A stretch of 64,000 bases of DNA from Sclerotinia nivalis (Eukaryota > Ascomycota > Leotiomycetes > Helotiales > Sclerotiniaceae). The notes beneath the pieces are model-generated. The model did no database searches. It saw only the letters and a list, made by a program, of their open reading frames with translations, and was not told the origin of the DNA. Every line of letters starts with the position of its first letter. Position 1 is the stretch's first letter. Shown here in pieces: positions 11,801-23,069 of this stretch. The stretch spans positions 2,728,001-2,792,000 of the forward strand of contig JAPEIS010000001.1 of the NCBI GenBank assembly GCA_029531795.1, given 5' to 3'. The position numbers and the translations under genes were made by a program.

Positions 11801-13741
11801 TCCAATGGGAAAGTGGCAGTGCCGAGTTCTTTATCCTTTCGATATTCGTTGTAATCAAATATAGCCATAGTGAGACTCTCGGTAAAAGAAGTAAGGATCA
11901 CGTATTTTGTTTCACCCCATTTAGGGTTTGCGCTTTCCTTAACGATCTTGGTTTGTGCCAGAGGAGCGCCGTGGTTGATTGACAGGACAGTATAAGGATC
12001 AGGCGTACCAGCAAATTTGTCAGGATTCTTGAGGCCTTGAGCTCCGTGGAGAGTGACAGCCAATACACCGATAGCCTGATCAACAGCAGACCCAGACAAC
12101 ATTTTCGCGACTTCAATTGGGAACACATTTGGCGCATACATGATTGGTCCAATATTCGCATGAATCTGTTCCAAAATAAAAGTCTCAAGGCCAGGAATGA
12201 AATTGATGTCAAACCCAAGAGTTTCACCTCCAAGAGGTTTACATACATAGTCGATTGCTTTTGAGAAGTCAGCCCAAAAAGTTCCACAAAGATTGGATGA
12301 GATATAGACAATGAATATCTTAAGTTGCCCAAAAAAATGTGGATTGCTTTGTGTTGAGATGAGATGTAAGGTGTTGCAAGCTTGCCGCCAATATGCTATA
12401 TAGACCGCGAGCTTCCACGCGAGAAAAAAGAAAAAGGAAAGTAATACTCACTAGGTTTCTCCAGGAATGATATTTCGATCTTCTCCACGTGAGGAAACGG
12501 AATCTGAAGCTTGATCTTAACTCGCATGAGACCCGAGAAAGCCATGTCCTCCACGATAACATCTAGACCCTTACTGATCATTGCCTTTCCAATCCTGATT
12601 TCAAGGACAACTTTTGGGTTGACCTTATTCTTGATCTGGCGAGCAGTCATGTCTGCATGATCATTTGGGGTGAAACTGAACTTCCAATCCATAAGTACTA
12701 TATCGTCCTCTGCTTTGGGGTATGTCTTGACGTGTTCCAGTCGAGGTGGCTTGGTGCCTAAAGTAAAAGTCTTCATGCGAAGACTATCCAAGAACGCTGG
12801 GGTTGCTGTACTTAATACTTGATCAACGGAATTAATAACTGTCTCGGCCAATACTGGCTGGAAGATTGGCCAAAACTTGACCATGAAGCTGTTCATCCAT
12901 TCTAGACTTTCTGTATCAGTTTCCAGTTTGTTTTTGGCAAGCTCCCGATTGATATCATCCCGAAAGTTGCGTCTTACTCGACGTATCGACGTCCTGTAGT
13001 ATGTCCCGCAAATCGCCATGATAATGAATACCCAACTGAGACCTCCACCAAGCGTGGCCACGAACCATGAAGAGAGGCATGCGAATATAATGACGGCGGT
13101 ATTTTGATACCAATCTATGGAAGATTAGCAAAAGTAGCCAAGTAGAAGACAGACTATCAAAATTACCGCCATAGAATTTATCTTCAATTTTGCCTTCTAT
13201 CCAGGTTTGGTGATCCAGAAGACTTTCGCCTTCCATAGATTCGCCAGATTCTCCCGAGCCAAATCTTGGAGCCCAGCCAGCTCTTTCAATCCAGCGGGCA
13301 TCTTCATCTTCATCGACAAATCCGTTTGCTACTGGCTGGTCTGATTGTTTGCTTGCTTTTACAGGGGCTGCAAGAGCTCCAGCAGTAGAGGGGGGCGGTA
13401 GGTCGTAAGCTGCCGGCGCACCATCATCCATATCTGTGGCGATTGCGACACCTTTTGACTTGCGTTCGTGATGAAACCCTTCTGGTACATGCTGCACAGA
13501 TTTCTATATTAGTAAATGCGCAAGGACTGGGAAGAATATAACCTACAGCCCTGGCTTGTGCTGCCTTCTCCTCTGGACTCGCATCTGGATCGAAATGGAA
13601 AGCTGGGACGCCTGCTTTCTTACCCTCATTGACAATCTTTGCTTCCGCATCTGCTGCTGTTACCGAGCTATCAGGATCTTGTGCTGCTTCCACGGCACCC
13701 TGTGTTTTGAGCTCCCCCTCCAATCCCCTCGTTGTCGACAT
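8817..13741 (-). CDS. Tricalbin: ER-plasma membrane tether with SMP and multiple C2 domains
   Basis: Five minus-strand exons, 13741-13547, 13503-13167, 13114-12452, 12257-10259 and 10182-8817, give 1519 residues with all phases closed. Order: a disordered N-terminus; a hairpin-type membrane segment at about 180-215 (AVIIFACLSSWFVATLGGG); an SMP lipid-transfer domain at about 235-430 (ESLEWMNSFMVKFWPIFQP, IDYVCKPLGGETLGFDIN); then C2 domains at about 461, 605, 745, 1100 and 1350, plus a C2-like stretch near 970-1065. Several C2s keep calcium-loop aspartates (AGTPDPYTV, LGKSDPYVRV, NGYSDPYCKF). In yeast, tricalbins anchor cortical ER to the plasma membrane and move lipids between them. The length is nearest to yeast Tcb3. 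An acidic, Ala/Glu-rich linker precedes the fourth C2 set. The last intron uses the acceptor at 10184-10183, because earlier AGs break the frame. Confidence 0.95.
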
Positions 13742-15627
13742 ATTTGCTGTGGTTGTGCTGTTCCAAAACAATTAAGTTTGCCGAGTTCCAAAGGTCACTT
13801 AAAAAAGTGCTGGCCTCAACCTGACAACGACGATGTGTCGTTAGAAAAAGTATTTAGCAAAATTAGAAAAGAGAAGCTCTTATTTGCGAGTGTTGACTTA
13901 GACTGATTTGACGGGCAGGGGAAGTGGGTTGAGCTATGAAATAATGGCGGGAGGCTAGAAGGTATAAGCTTCGGGGGACTGAGATAGGTAATGAGTTCAA
14001 TTAAATGGACCAATCCGAGCCACCTAATGAATTGGGTAATTTAGTGGTAGTTTGATGAGTGATGGATCATGAACCAACCCTTAAAATGCCATCCAGAGCT
14101 TCAAATTGAGTTTTGCTTTTGAGAGTGTTGTATTATGAGAATGTTTTGAGAAGAGGTTGAGATGTTAAATGTAGAAGGAATTGGTAGCTAATCTCTGTAA
14201 ACCAGACAAAGGCCGAAAAAGGTTTTAGAAAGAGTAGAGTGAGTGCTGTACAGTAGAGAAAATATTCGCAATCAAGCCTTGGTTTTTGACTTCTTGTTTG
14301 TTTCCTTATAACCGTATGAATGAATGAATGGTGGAACGTGGTGGTTCCTTGTTATTAAGGAACATTGTAATTTTGAGTTGTTTTCAGTCATCAAAATATG
14401 AATGTTTCTTTTTCTAATAAGTACCTACCCTACCTAGTAAGTACTCAGTAGGTGCTCCTCACTTCACTATCCATGGATCTGTACTATTGACTACATCAGG
14501 GCAAGATCTTAATATCATATCATACTACTTTGTAATCCTTGTGTACATCAACGTAATACCTAGTGCTGGCGGGCTGGTTGTGATGTAGGGTGGAGGTGGC
14601 ATCTTCCTCCCCTGGCCATTGAAGAACTAGAGAATTTCAGCAGTACAGGGGATATGAAATGGTATAAATGGGGACCGATAGGGTACCCAAGGTTGTTTTA
14701 TCACTATTTCGAATGTCCCATCCAATCTGGTACACCTTAAAATGATAACAGTATGGTAAGAAATTGGAAAAAAATTGCATTGCGGATACCTAGTATTCAA
14801 TTAAGAATCAGTGATCAGCTGAATCTGAGTTGGAGCATATTTCTAGTCTCGTTGATGTGTATACTTAGGTAGTCGGTCATAAAACCCTTTTCATAGATTA
14901 AATATGTGATGAATATCAGAAACATCTTTCTCCTCCCACTCCCTCTTGTTACCTCGGTGTTCCTGTCACACATTGCCTGTGTGCATAATCTCCGTGAGTA
15001 TTGCAGACTGGATACAGTAAGACGGCCGATGCAGTAGGATAGCTGCAAAATTGGTTCAGCTGCAGATACTCGGGAAAGACAGTAGAATCTGTAAACTTGG
15101 AAAAATCGGGGTTGTTAGCCAGTGAACGAGTTGTTGGTGTTGGCGAATTTATTGGAATAACGTGTGGCTGGAGAAGCGTGGCATTTACTGGAGGTGAGCT
15201 GGCGGGGTTAGATATGGAGATTATGTGTTGGATGGTAATACACAATCTCTCAAATACCTGCCTAGGTTGATTCTCTCAGATAGGGAGGTTGGACCTCTTG
15301 AATCTTTTACATGGATCGAACCATTTTAGATAAGTTGAATCTGTCATAGAGGTTGGATCTTTCCGACGAACTGGATCTTGGATCTTTGAGATCAATGATG
15401 GCAATTCAAGATCAAGAGATATATATCTATCTATAGTTTCTTGTTGTTGGCGAACTGATGCACTGTAGAAGACTTTTTGTATGTCATCTGCAGCGGTAGT
15501 CTAATTGCTTTTCATCATTTGCAAACTCTTTTGAATGTATCAAGTTCAATGTTGGAGGGAAAGGAAGAAGGTGCCATTTTGTAGAAGAGATTTTAGATTC
15601 AAAAGCATCCGGGCCAATGTCTAGGTG

Positions 15628-15641
15628 ATCAGCATGCTGAT
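15628..15641. promoter_or_regulatory. 14-bp perfect palindrome
   Basis: ATCAGCATGCTGAT is self-complementary over all 14 bases. It could bind a dimeric factor, but a palindrome of this size can also arise by chance in 64 kb. It lies about 0.9 kb upstream of the plus-strand gene. Confidence 0.3.
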
Positions 15642-15736
15642 GACTTTATATATAAAAAATATAAGCTAATGCTGATTGGACTATTTATTTAGCTACCTAT
15701 CTATCTACTTCCCATACCTAGCTTGCATGGGAAGGT

Positions 15737-15872
15737 TATATCAAATTCATTTAGTTGAGTTTCGTTGATAACTTTTATATACGAAATATAATCAGCATCT
15801 ACCTAGTAAACTAATTACTTTACCTGCATTGTGCATTGAACGCATATATGAAATTCATTCAATTGAGCTTCC
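15737..15872 (+). repeat. Diverged direct repeat pair
   Basis: Copies at 15737-15764 and 15845-15872 share AAATTCATT, then A-TTGAG, then TTC. Most differences are C/T or A/G changes. A second shared word, ACGAAATAT, follows both copies. It looks like an old local duplication. Confidence 0.4.
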
Positions 15873-16552
15873 GCCAATGCACGAAATATCTGGGAAAGCT
15901 TATAAGAAGTTAACAAGTAGCCAGGTAATGAATTATTGAATTGACCTTCATCCATAACCTTACAGCACCAATATACCTACTAATAATGATCTTGTCTGGT
16001 TGGACTCAATATGAATGGACCTTTCAATAATGTTTTCCATTGACACATAACGATCATCTTCTTTGTTCACTTTGTCTCCACCCCCGTTGAGGCTCATTCA
16101 TTCTTCGGAAACTTGATACATGCCGCAGGGCCTTTACACTTTTATTCATACACCGATTAAATGAAAAAAACAGAGTTTCCTGAAACACTTTTTAAGTAAG
16201 GATCCACGACGCCCTTGCTATTGCAGCGATATTTTGGCTCTCAACTTTCTTGGCTGTGCCTCATTTCGCGGCAATTTTGTTTGTAGGATACCCTATCTTT
16301 CTTAATTATACTGACCAGATAAACAACCCTGAAGTCTTGGACGCGCAAGTGAATACTGTCAAATTTATTTCATTGCAATCGCAATTGCAATTGCAATTTA
16401 ATCCTCATTGTCAATTCACAGTTCATCATTTTATTAGTATTCCTTGATTCATTCCTTTGAAGTTGGACAATACATTATTTGCTGCTCGCTGTTATTTGTC
16501 GTGTGCGTGATTCCAATTTCGAACAGTTTAGTAAATCATTGTCAATGAGAAG

Positions 16553-19500
16553 ATGGAGACAACAGATAGGAAAGAGCTTGAACACAAGCAGCTCAAAGGA
16601 CGATTGATGGGGAAGTTATTTGGCAAGGAAAAGAAACCATCCTCGGCAGAAGAGGTATCCGACTTTCTTCATGGACCTATCGATAAGCTGTACACGGCAT
16701 CATCTACCGCAGCCTCGAATATCCCTCCTCGACCTCCTGTCCTCGGCCGCATTGATACATCCACTGCACGACGATGGCCCACGGCGGCGGAAGTGAATAA
16801 TGCTAGACGCAATCGATCTGCGAGCCCAAAACGGAGTAGGAAAGGGTTGGCCGTGAGGTTTACAGAAGCACAACCAGAAGTAATTGGCGAAGGAGGTGAT
16901 GAATGTGCTTCGCCAACAGCGGAGATTGCAGAAGCTCTGCGAAGTCGAGCCGCAACGATTCCACAGCAGAAACAAAACCGAAGACTAGGTCCTCCGGCCT
17001 ATGGCTCACAGGCACCTGCTGATAAACTTGGGGATCCCGATATGTTTAGACCAGGACCTTTACGACGTATGCAAACAGGCTTCTCAACAATAGCAGATGA
17101 TGACTCTGTGTCTGACAAGGAACCTGCTCAGCCCTACAGAAACCAAAGAGATGAGGCGAGCTATAATGGTAATGCAAGAACTGGATCGCGTAGCTCGTTC
17201 AATGGCAAGGCGGAAGCGGCAATGCGTGCATCGGAGGGCAAAGCATTGGTAAGGGCGGTGTCGGGACATTTTAGTGAACGGGATCTCGCGCTGGCAGCTT
17301 TGACAGCAAACGAGAATTCTCCCCCAGAGGAAGCTATTCAACTAAACACGATGAAGAATACACAATTAGCCTCTTCGCCAGGATTGCCGACGAATTCATT
17401 TGGGAGACCCGACACGCCCAGCGATAGTGGGAAGTCAAATCCTCCTGTCGCCGAGGAGAGTCCTTTATCACTTTCAAGGACCTCCACTACAAATACCGCC
17501 AGTGCGTTCGGAAGTCCCCCTCCCCAATCACGAGCGCCAACATTTAATCTGAAAGATGCTGCAATGGCTGTAGGAGATGATGCCCTTAATGATTTTGCCA
17601 GACGTACATCGCATCTGTTCGCGTTATTTAGACTTTCAGCCGAATCACTGAAACCGCTCACATCATGCTCACTAGAAGAGCTCGTCAGAGGTGGGTTATG
17701 GTGGTTTCTCAAAGGCCGATCCGAGCTGGAGAGTAGCATTAGAGATCGGTCCACGACTCCAGAAGCAAAGCAGAGCAATGCAATTTCTCGTCAGCAAGCG
17801 TATACAAATTTGGCCAAGGCATATTGGCTGATGGAAAAGATTGCTCCCAAATGTCCCGAGATGACCAACCAAAGGAATGCAGATACACCGCATAACATTA
17901 TTGATGCGTTGGAATCACGTCAAGCAATATTATCGGGTTTAAAAAAGTTAACAATGGTAAGCATCAATGAACATGGTGTGAGCTAGTTTTGCTGATAAGG
18001 GAAACGCAGTCTATGAAGCGTAACAACATTCTTCCGCCATTGGGTGAGGACGCACCATTGCTTCAAGGTAACGATAGTCAAATATGGACGAGAGATGAAG
18101 GCGACAGATCATTGCTATCACTACAGCGGCCCAATACAACGTTGACCTTATCTGGAGCTCTTCCATTGAGTGATTCAGGCACAAGTTTCACATATGGACG
18201 TCACTTTGTGGATGTCTACCTGTTGGAGGAAGCAGCTTCACAGCATTATCGTTGCCCTTGTGTTCTATCTATTGTTCGAGCAAATCATGAAGAAGATTTG
18301 AGTTTCGTAATAACCAATCAAAATGGCGCCTTAAAGCTCATCATTCAGCACGACAAAACTCGCGGCCCCACGTGGAATGATGTGTCTTGGGTGCAAAAGA
18401 ACAACTCACTCAATATTAAGCTTCCGAGAGGCTTTGAGCTTCAGGTTAATTGTACCCAGCAGGACTTTAGGAGTCTCAGGGGCTCTTACGACTTCCAAAA
18501 CAGCGTTCGGCAAAGTCTGGCCCGACTCGAGGACGAAGATACAGTCTTCGAAATGGCCATCAAAGCTTTCCAATGCTTTGGCCAAGAAAAGCAAGCACAT
18601 TCATTTCCAGCAGAAGCCGTGCCAAACTGCGAGGTGAGGTTATTTGAGAAGAGCATTGTCGAAAAAGCAGCTACAGGTCCGAGAAAAAAGCATAGGGGAT
18701 TTCGACTTGCTGTTATGACCGGAAAGATGACCAAAAATTTACGGGGTATCGATCAAGATATCTCGCCTACGATACCCACTCAATTTAGCCTTCTGCGAGG
18801 TGATAATGGTTATCCGGCACTTCTGTTAAAGATTGATGGTGGAAATTCCAGGTCCTCTATGGTCTTTACATTTGAAGACGCAGATCAGAGAGCTAGATTG
18901 CATGCCTTACTCACCGGTGGAGTGATAGGACGTGAGGAGACTGTCTATGGTGAAGCTCCCATTCGATCATTCGTTATTGAGGAACCAGGAGGCTTGGCAC
19001 CGCGTCTCCGGGGTTTGGAATGGCAAAGTGTCCGGATAATCAATGAAGATGCCATTGATATTCAAAACACCAAGACCGTTCTTTCGGAACACCTACGGGT
19101 CATCATGGATTTCAAAACAGGTACAATCACAGATCGGTTTAATATTGGACCCGGGGAGTTGAAACTTCGACTTGATTTACACTCGACCAATGAATTGAAG
19201 ATATTGAGACAACCTCAGCACGACATGACTATAATGGCGACTCAAGCACAAACAGCAAATCAGCCTCCAAAGGAATTCGCTGAAGTTCTGGGGACGATTG
19301 CGAGAGCTGAAACAACCCGCACCTATGTGTTTCCCAGCTTAAGAGAGCTTCATCTTTTCCAAGCAGCATTGACAGGATTTATCGTTGTTTTTGATGGCAG
19401 GGCATCATCCTTCAGCATTTCGAGACGAAGAATGGTTGTACCTATTTATAAAAAATGGGATGCTGCCATAACTAGATTGCAATTGGTTCAAAAAGAAAAA

Positions 19501-20087
19501 ATAATACAATTGCTTGCCTTTTTTGAAAATTTCAGTCACGGGGATTGTATGGGCTTCACTTTGAAATCCACGGATACGTTTGAGAGCTCAACCAAGAGTG
19601 GAAAGTTTTCCTTACGCATTGTTGACGCGAAGTTTTCTATGCCAAAGCCTCGTGGTGAGGGACAAGCAGCATTGGATAGTGGTTTCGTCAATTTAGACGT
19701 AAGTCTTTTCTTCTTATTCTTTCTATTTTTTTTTACAAAATACCAACATTATTGTACCACCACGAACATCAATAGACTAACATCCCTCAGATGCCTGACT
19801 ACCCCGGCGAGCATGATGATATCACAATAATATTTGACACAGAAGCCGGTATGTGCGATGTTTTATTCCCATTAAATTTACCCACGCCTCAACCTGAACC
19901 CGGGTTTCCGGCTTCCTGGTATAACTGTTGTTTATCTAGTCCAATCTACCGACGACAAAAGAACGCATTGCTGTTCAAAATATCGCTCATTGCTTGCTAA
20001 CACTTCTATTCAGAACGCGATACATTTACTAAATCATTACCGGCACCTGTAAAGGTAGCTTCACGAATGGGATCAGTGAGGAGATAA
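16553..20087 (+). CDS. Conserved-looking fungal protein of unknown function (1074 residues)
   Basis: Four exons, 16553-17956, 18010-19698, 19791-19848 and 20014-20087, close in frame. The last two exons are only 58 and 74 nt and end at GSVRR-stop. I do not recognise the family. Residues 1-350 are disordered, basic and Ser/Pro-rich (ARRNRSASPKRSRKGL). About 355-465 is helical (DALNDFARRTSHLFALFRLS, GGLWWFLKGRSELE, QAYTNLAKAYWLMEKIAPK). The second half is mixed beta with strands typical of several PH-like or Ig-like modules (SFTYGRHFVDVYLLEE, HLRVIMDFKTGTITDRFN, GKFSLRIVDAKF). No membrane segment or catalytic motif is visible. A scaffold or signalling role is possible but is a guess. Confidence 0.85.
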
Positions 20088-20423
20088 AAGCAAGCTTTTA
20101 GACATATGAGGATTTTTGCGATAAAGAGCACATGATATATGGATGCAAGGCGCACGGCGCATGAATGGAATTCGAATATTAGCATAGCATTACGGAGAGA
20201 TATCCATCATTGCGCTGGAGTCCTTTTTTTGTGGGGGTTCCTGGCATCATTGTCATAAAATCGACATTTATGTGGAGACCCCCGGTCTTATTTTTTTTGG
20301 GACTATGGGGACCATAAATTATCTAGTACAGTGTGACCTTGGATTGGTTCTAGTCTTTAGACTTTAGACTACTTCTAACTATAGTCTCTAATGGTTCTCA
20401 CAAGCGAACGGATGTGTACAAGG

Positions 20424-20517
20424 TACAGCCTCCACGACTTTTACTGCGCCTTACCTGCATTAGCGGTAGGGCTAGGTATGCCCGATGTGCTAAAAGTCAA
20501 CATTTGGAGGCTTGTAT
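20424..20517. repeat. Short inverted repeat (foldback, about 94 bp)
   Basis: The left arm reads TACAGCCTCCA, then GACTTTTA. The right arm, read in reverse complement, is TACAAGCCTCCA, then GACTTTTA after a longer spacer. Inside, CCTTACC and GGTAGGG can pair with one mismatch. The whole could fold as one long imperfect hairpin. It may be a tiny foldback element or a small-RNA precursor. The sequence alone does not decide. Confidence 0.5.
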
Positions 20518-20701
20518 ATAGAAGAGTTCCACTGAAGGCACTGGCCCACTGAACGCCTAACCCTAATTAGGTGATACATCATCAGAATTCTATCGTTAGG
20601 GTACTTTCAAATTGATATAGGCTGGTGATCTAGTTCGGTTAGGCTGTTCGGTTGGTCAGTGTGTTTAGGTGAACCCCTTCTAAATACTCCGGACGTACTA
20701 C

Positions 20702-20925
20702 TGGTAAATTGGGTTACGCTAAGCAGGGATTGGAAAGATAAAAGTCTCATATGGGTAGGGTTACAGGAAACTCCGGAACTGCTTCATTCGTTCGTTAATC
20801 GGATTATTCAGCAATGCTTGATATTTCCGAAGAATATTCCTATTTCATTCGCATTCGCTCCACTAAAAAGCGATCTAATTGAAGCTTAAATTAAGCATCC
20901 CTGCTTAGCGTAACCCAATTTACCA
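20702..20925. mobile_element. MITE-like element with perfect 29-bp terminal inverted repeats
   Basis: 20702-20730 and 20897-20925 are exact reverse complements over 29 bp. The shared core reads GGGTTACGCTAAGCAGGGAT on the left and its complement on the right. The 166-bp interior has no transposase. Flanking TA dinucleotides lie near both ends (about 20699-20700 and 20930-20931), which would suit a Tc1/mariner-type TA target duplication, but the exact ends differ slightly between arms (CTGG against GTTTTGG), so this is inference. Perfect arms suggest recent movement or strong conservation. Confidence 0.72.
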
Positions 20926-21369
20926 AAACTATACGGTACTATAAGAAAGAGCACGTGGAAATCAACAATTATTGTTTTTACAAAGTCCTATTAATTACCT
21001 TAAACAAATATTTAATCATTATTTAATACTATCTTCAATGTACACTAATAAGAATCTTGATCACCATATTACAGTCTGAAAAGTGCTTGCTTTAAACAAT
21101 AGCGTTAGAGGATTTGTGATTATGCTCTTTAAAGTGAAGACCTGCTACTGTATCTTTTAAAAAAAGTTCCTTATCAACCTTAGACATCGCCAACCTTCAA
21201 CCCAATGCTGCCGCATCTGCATTCAAGCCCACCACCAATACTGACTCAAAGCACTCGATTAATAGCTGGACCCGATATTGACCTTAGACTCCGCCGACGT
21301 TTCTAATATTTAGACAATAGATTAGTATATATAGATAATAACTAAAAGTCCAACACCTAGAAAGAGAAC

Positions 21370-21762
21370 TTACAAAGCAATAATCCTTGCCTCTAAGCTA
21401 CCAAATTTCTGATCAATCCTTTGCAAACTATCTTCCATCTGTGTCTGCATCCGTTGCATCTGTTGCATCTGCTGTTGTATCTGGATCTGCAACTCTTCAA
21501 TCCGGCTAGTTAATACACCAACCCGGCCAGTTAATCCATCAACCCGGTCAGTTAATACACCAACCAGGCCAGTTAATCCATCAACCCGGTCAGTTAATAC
21601 ACCAACCAGGCCAGTTAATCCATCAACCCGGCCAGTTAATTGTTCGAAAGCATTGCGAATTTCAGTTCCTTGATTGAATGCAGGGATGTTGTTGAATTTA
21701 AGGCATTCTTCGGAGACTATGCCGAATGCTTGTGATAGTCGATTGAGATTGGGAGCTTCCAT
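21370..21762 (-). CDS. Small heptad-repeat coiled-coil protein, unknown function
   Basis: 130 residues from the ATG at 21762. The N-terminal part (NRLSQAFGIVSEECLKFNNI) is not repetitive and looks like a conserved cap. Residues about 40-90 are heptads of the form (G/D)(V/G)LT(D/G)xV with regular Leu/Val spacing, followed by a Gln/Met-rich helix and SLEARIIAL. A coiled-coil oligomer is expected. A splice-like acceptor (TGACTAAT branch, GTGCAG) ends at 21769 and a GTATGT donor sits at 21835, so a 67-nt intron in the 5' leader is likely. The stop overlaps a donor-like GTAAGT, so a short extra C-terminal exon (near 21305) is possible. It lies beside a MITE and a possible LTR. Confidence 0.65.
   Translation of the reverse strand: MEAPNLNRLSQAFGIVSEECLKFNNIPAFNQGTEIRNAFEQLTGRVDGLTGLVGVLTDRVDGLTGLVGVLTDRVDGLTGRVGVLTSRIEELQIQIQQQMQQMQRMQTQMEDSLQRIDQKFGSLEARIIAL
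21499..21640 (-). repeat. 21-bp heptad minisatellite inside the coiled-coil gene
   Basis: About 6.8 units of 21 bp. Two adjacent 42-bp dimers, 21541-21582 and 21583-21624, are identical. Each 21-mer encodes one heptad (DGLTGLV or GVLTDRV on the minus strand), so gain or loss of units keeps the frame and changes coiled-coil length. Confidence 0.95.
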
Positions 21763-22110
21763 TATGGACTGCACAAAATATAAATTAGTCAAAACATAAA
21801 CACGACCGTTGACATCAGGTACAAATTATACATACCTAACGGAGGAGAAAAGGGTGGTGTTGATGATACTGATGATACTGATGATACCGATAGATATTGT
21901 TGATGATGACGCAATGAAGAATATTATGAAGGAGAGAGAGTGTGTAATGTTTAGGGATTAGCGTTTTATATATGTGGGGAGATCATATGGGGCATACTAA
22001 GAACGGGAGCTAATGTCAGAGTCACAAAGAATCAATTAGTTATAAAACAATAGTAAAACTTTTCATTATTTTATTAATTGTTACGGTCACAAAAGGATGT
22101 CTATTATAAA
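21763..22110. other. 5' region of the coiled-coil gene
   Basis: Contains the likely 5' leader with a 67-nt intron (21769-21835) and a run of GATGATACT-type repeats near 21850-21910, in the transcribed leader or promoter. Confidence 0.4.
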
Positions 22111-22363
22111 TGTCACGGGTTCACAGCCCATTCCTAGCCTAGTCTCTCTCTGGCTGCCTCAGGCATCCATCCATCCTTTATATAGTCGGTGCTTCTCCTA
22201 GCACCTTCTTTCCTCCTTTGTAGAATATCATCATATTACCTAAGGTCTTATCCCATGCCATGATAATAAAGATGGATAAAATCTAAATGAGCCTTCAAAC
22301 TAGTGGAGAAGTACATGCTTGATAGCCTGCAGGCTACCGGGGATCACAAGGTTCTCTGTGACA
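22111..22363. mobile_element. Possible solo LTR
   Basis: A 253-bp segment starts TGTCAC and ends GTGACA, a perfect 6-bp inverted terminus with the TG...CA ends usual for LTRs. Inside are a TATA-like TTTATATAG near 22178 and an AATAAA near 22264, in promoter-then-polyadenylation order. No clear target-site duplication flanks these ends; a TATAAA word occurs just before the element and again 8 bp after it. No internal retroelement genes are nearby, so if real this is a lone LTR. Confidence 0.4.
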
Positions 22364-23069
22364 ACTTTCTTATAAATCGATGGTTTTGCTTTGTAGTGTC
22401 TATGAAATTAGACAAATCTCTACAGCTAGTCATCAAATAAATTGCCTAGACAGTTGTCAAATAGACAACCTTTGACAATTGATTAATGAATCATCAGATA
22501 CCTACTATTTTCTACAAGCAATCTAATGTGTATGTTATTCTATTCGATCAATAGATCAATAAAGAAAGCCTCTATTTGGGGAAAAGAAAGAGATTGGCCA
22601 GAAAAGAAAAAAAAAAGCCGATACCTAGAACATTTTTAGTTCTAGTGAATTGTGGATACCCGCAATTACGAGATCTCATCCACGTCCAACTCCTCCAGCT
22701 TCTACAGCAAACTAACAAATCTCTATCGTTTTCTTTTAACACATTTTTGTAACGATTCCCATTTGTTGGTCTATCGATTTCAGCAGTGACTTCATTGATT
22801 TTGCCATACATCAACCATTTTCGAGCTTCAGTAGCGCTTGCCAACAAAATATACCTTAGGCGTTTCAGAAAGAACTAGGCGTCACACAGTGAATTTTGAT
22901 TATTTTGATCAAGCTAAATCTGGGTGATTTATTTACCAATAGGCACTCTCGCTCATTTGTGACGGCGACCACATCATCATGGCTTTCTGAAATATTAAAG
23001 CAAATCACCATTTCGTATGCTTAAGGCTCAATTAAAGTTCGTCGCTGAGTACGGTCAGTCGTGCTACCA
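22364..23069. other. Promoter region of the FLC-like gene
   Basis: About 0.7 kb. A poly-A run sits near 22610. Small open frames have no coding character. Confidence 0.4.

Larger units (their letters stand above)
13742..16552. other. Long divergent promoter region (2.8 kb)
   Basis: Lies between tricalbin (minus) and the unknown 1074-residue gene (plus). No convincing ORF or RNA gene. It contains many TACCTA/TAGGTA words, two GAGGTTGGA(C/T)CT copies at about 15287 and 15351, a 14-bp palindrome at 15628, a diverged direct repeat at 15737 and 15845, and three GCAATT units at 16381-16398, about 155 bp before the plus-strand start. Confidence 0.5.
20088..21369. other. Repeat-bearing intergenic region
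   Basis: About 1.3 kb between the unknown 1074-residue gene and the coiled-coil gene. It contains the foldback repeat (20424-20517) and the MITE-like element (20702-20925). The remainder is AT-rich. I see no other gene. Confidence 0.5.

Noticed and set aside
15310..15340. tRNA B-box-like GGTTCGATCC on the minus strand
   Set aside because: The T-stem does not pair and no A-box or acceptor stem is present.
21499..21640. Regular repeats that could suggest a CRISPR array
   Set aside because: Units are contiguous 21-mers with no unique spacers and encode heptads in frame.
22572..22847. 91-residue minus-strand open frame near the FLC promoter
   Set aside because: Low-complexity ends and no domain; more likely a chance open frame.
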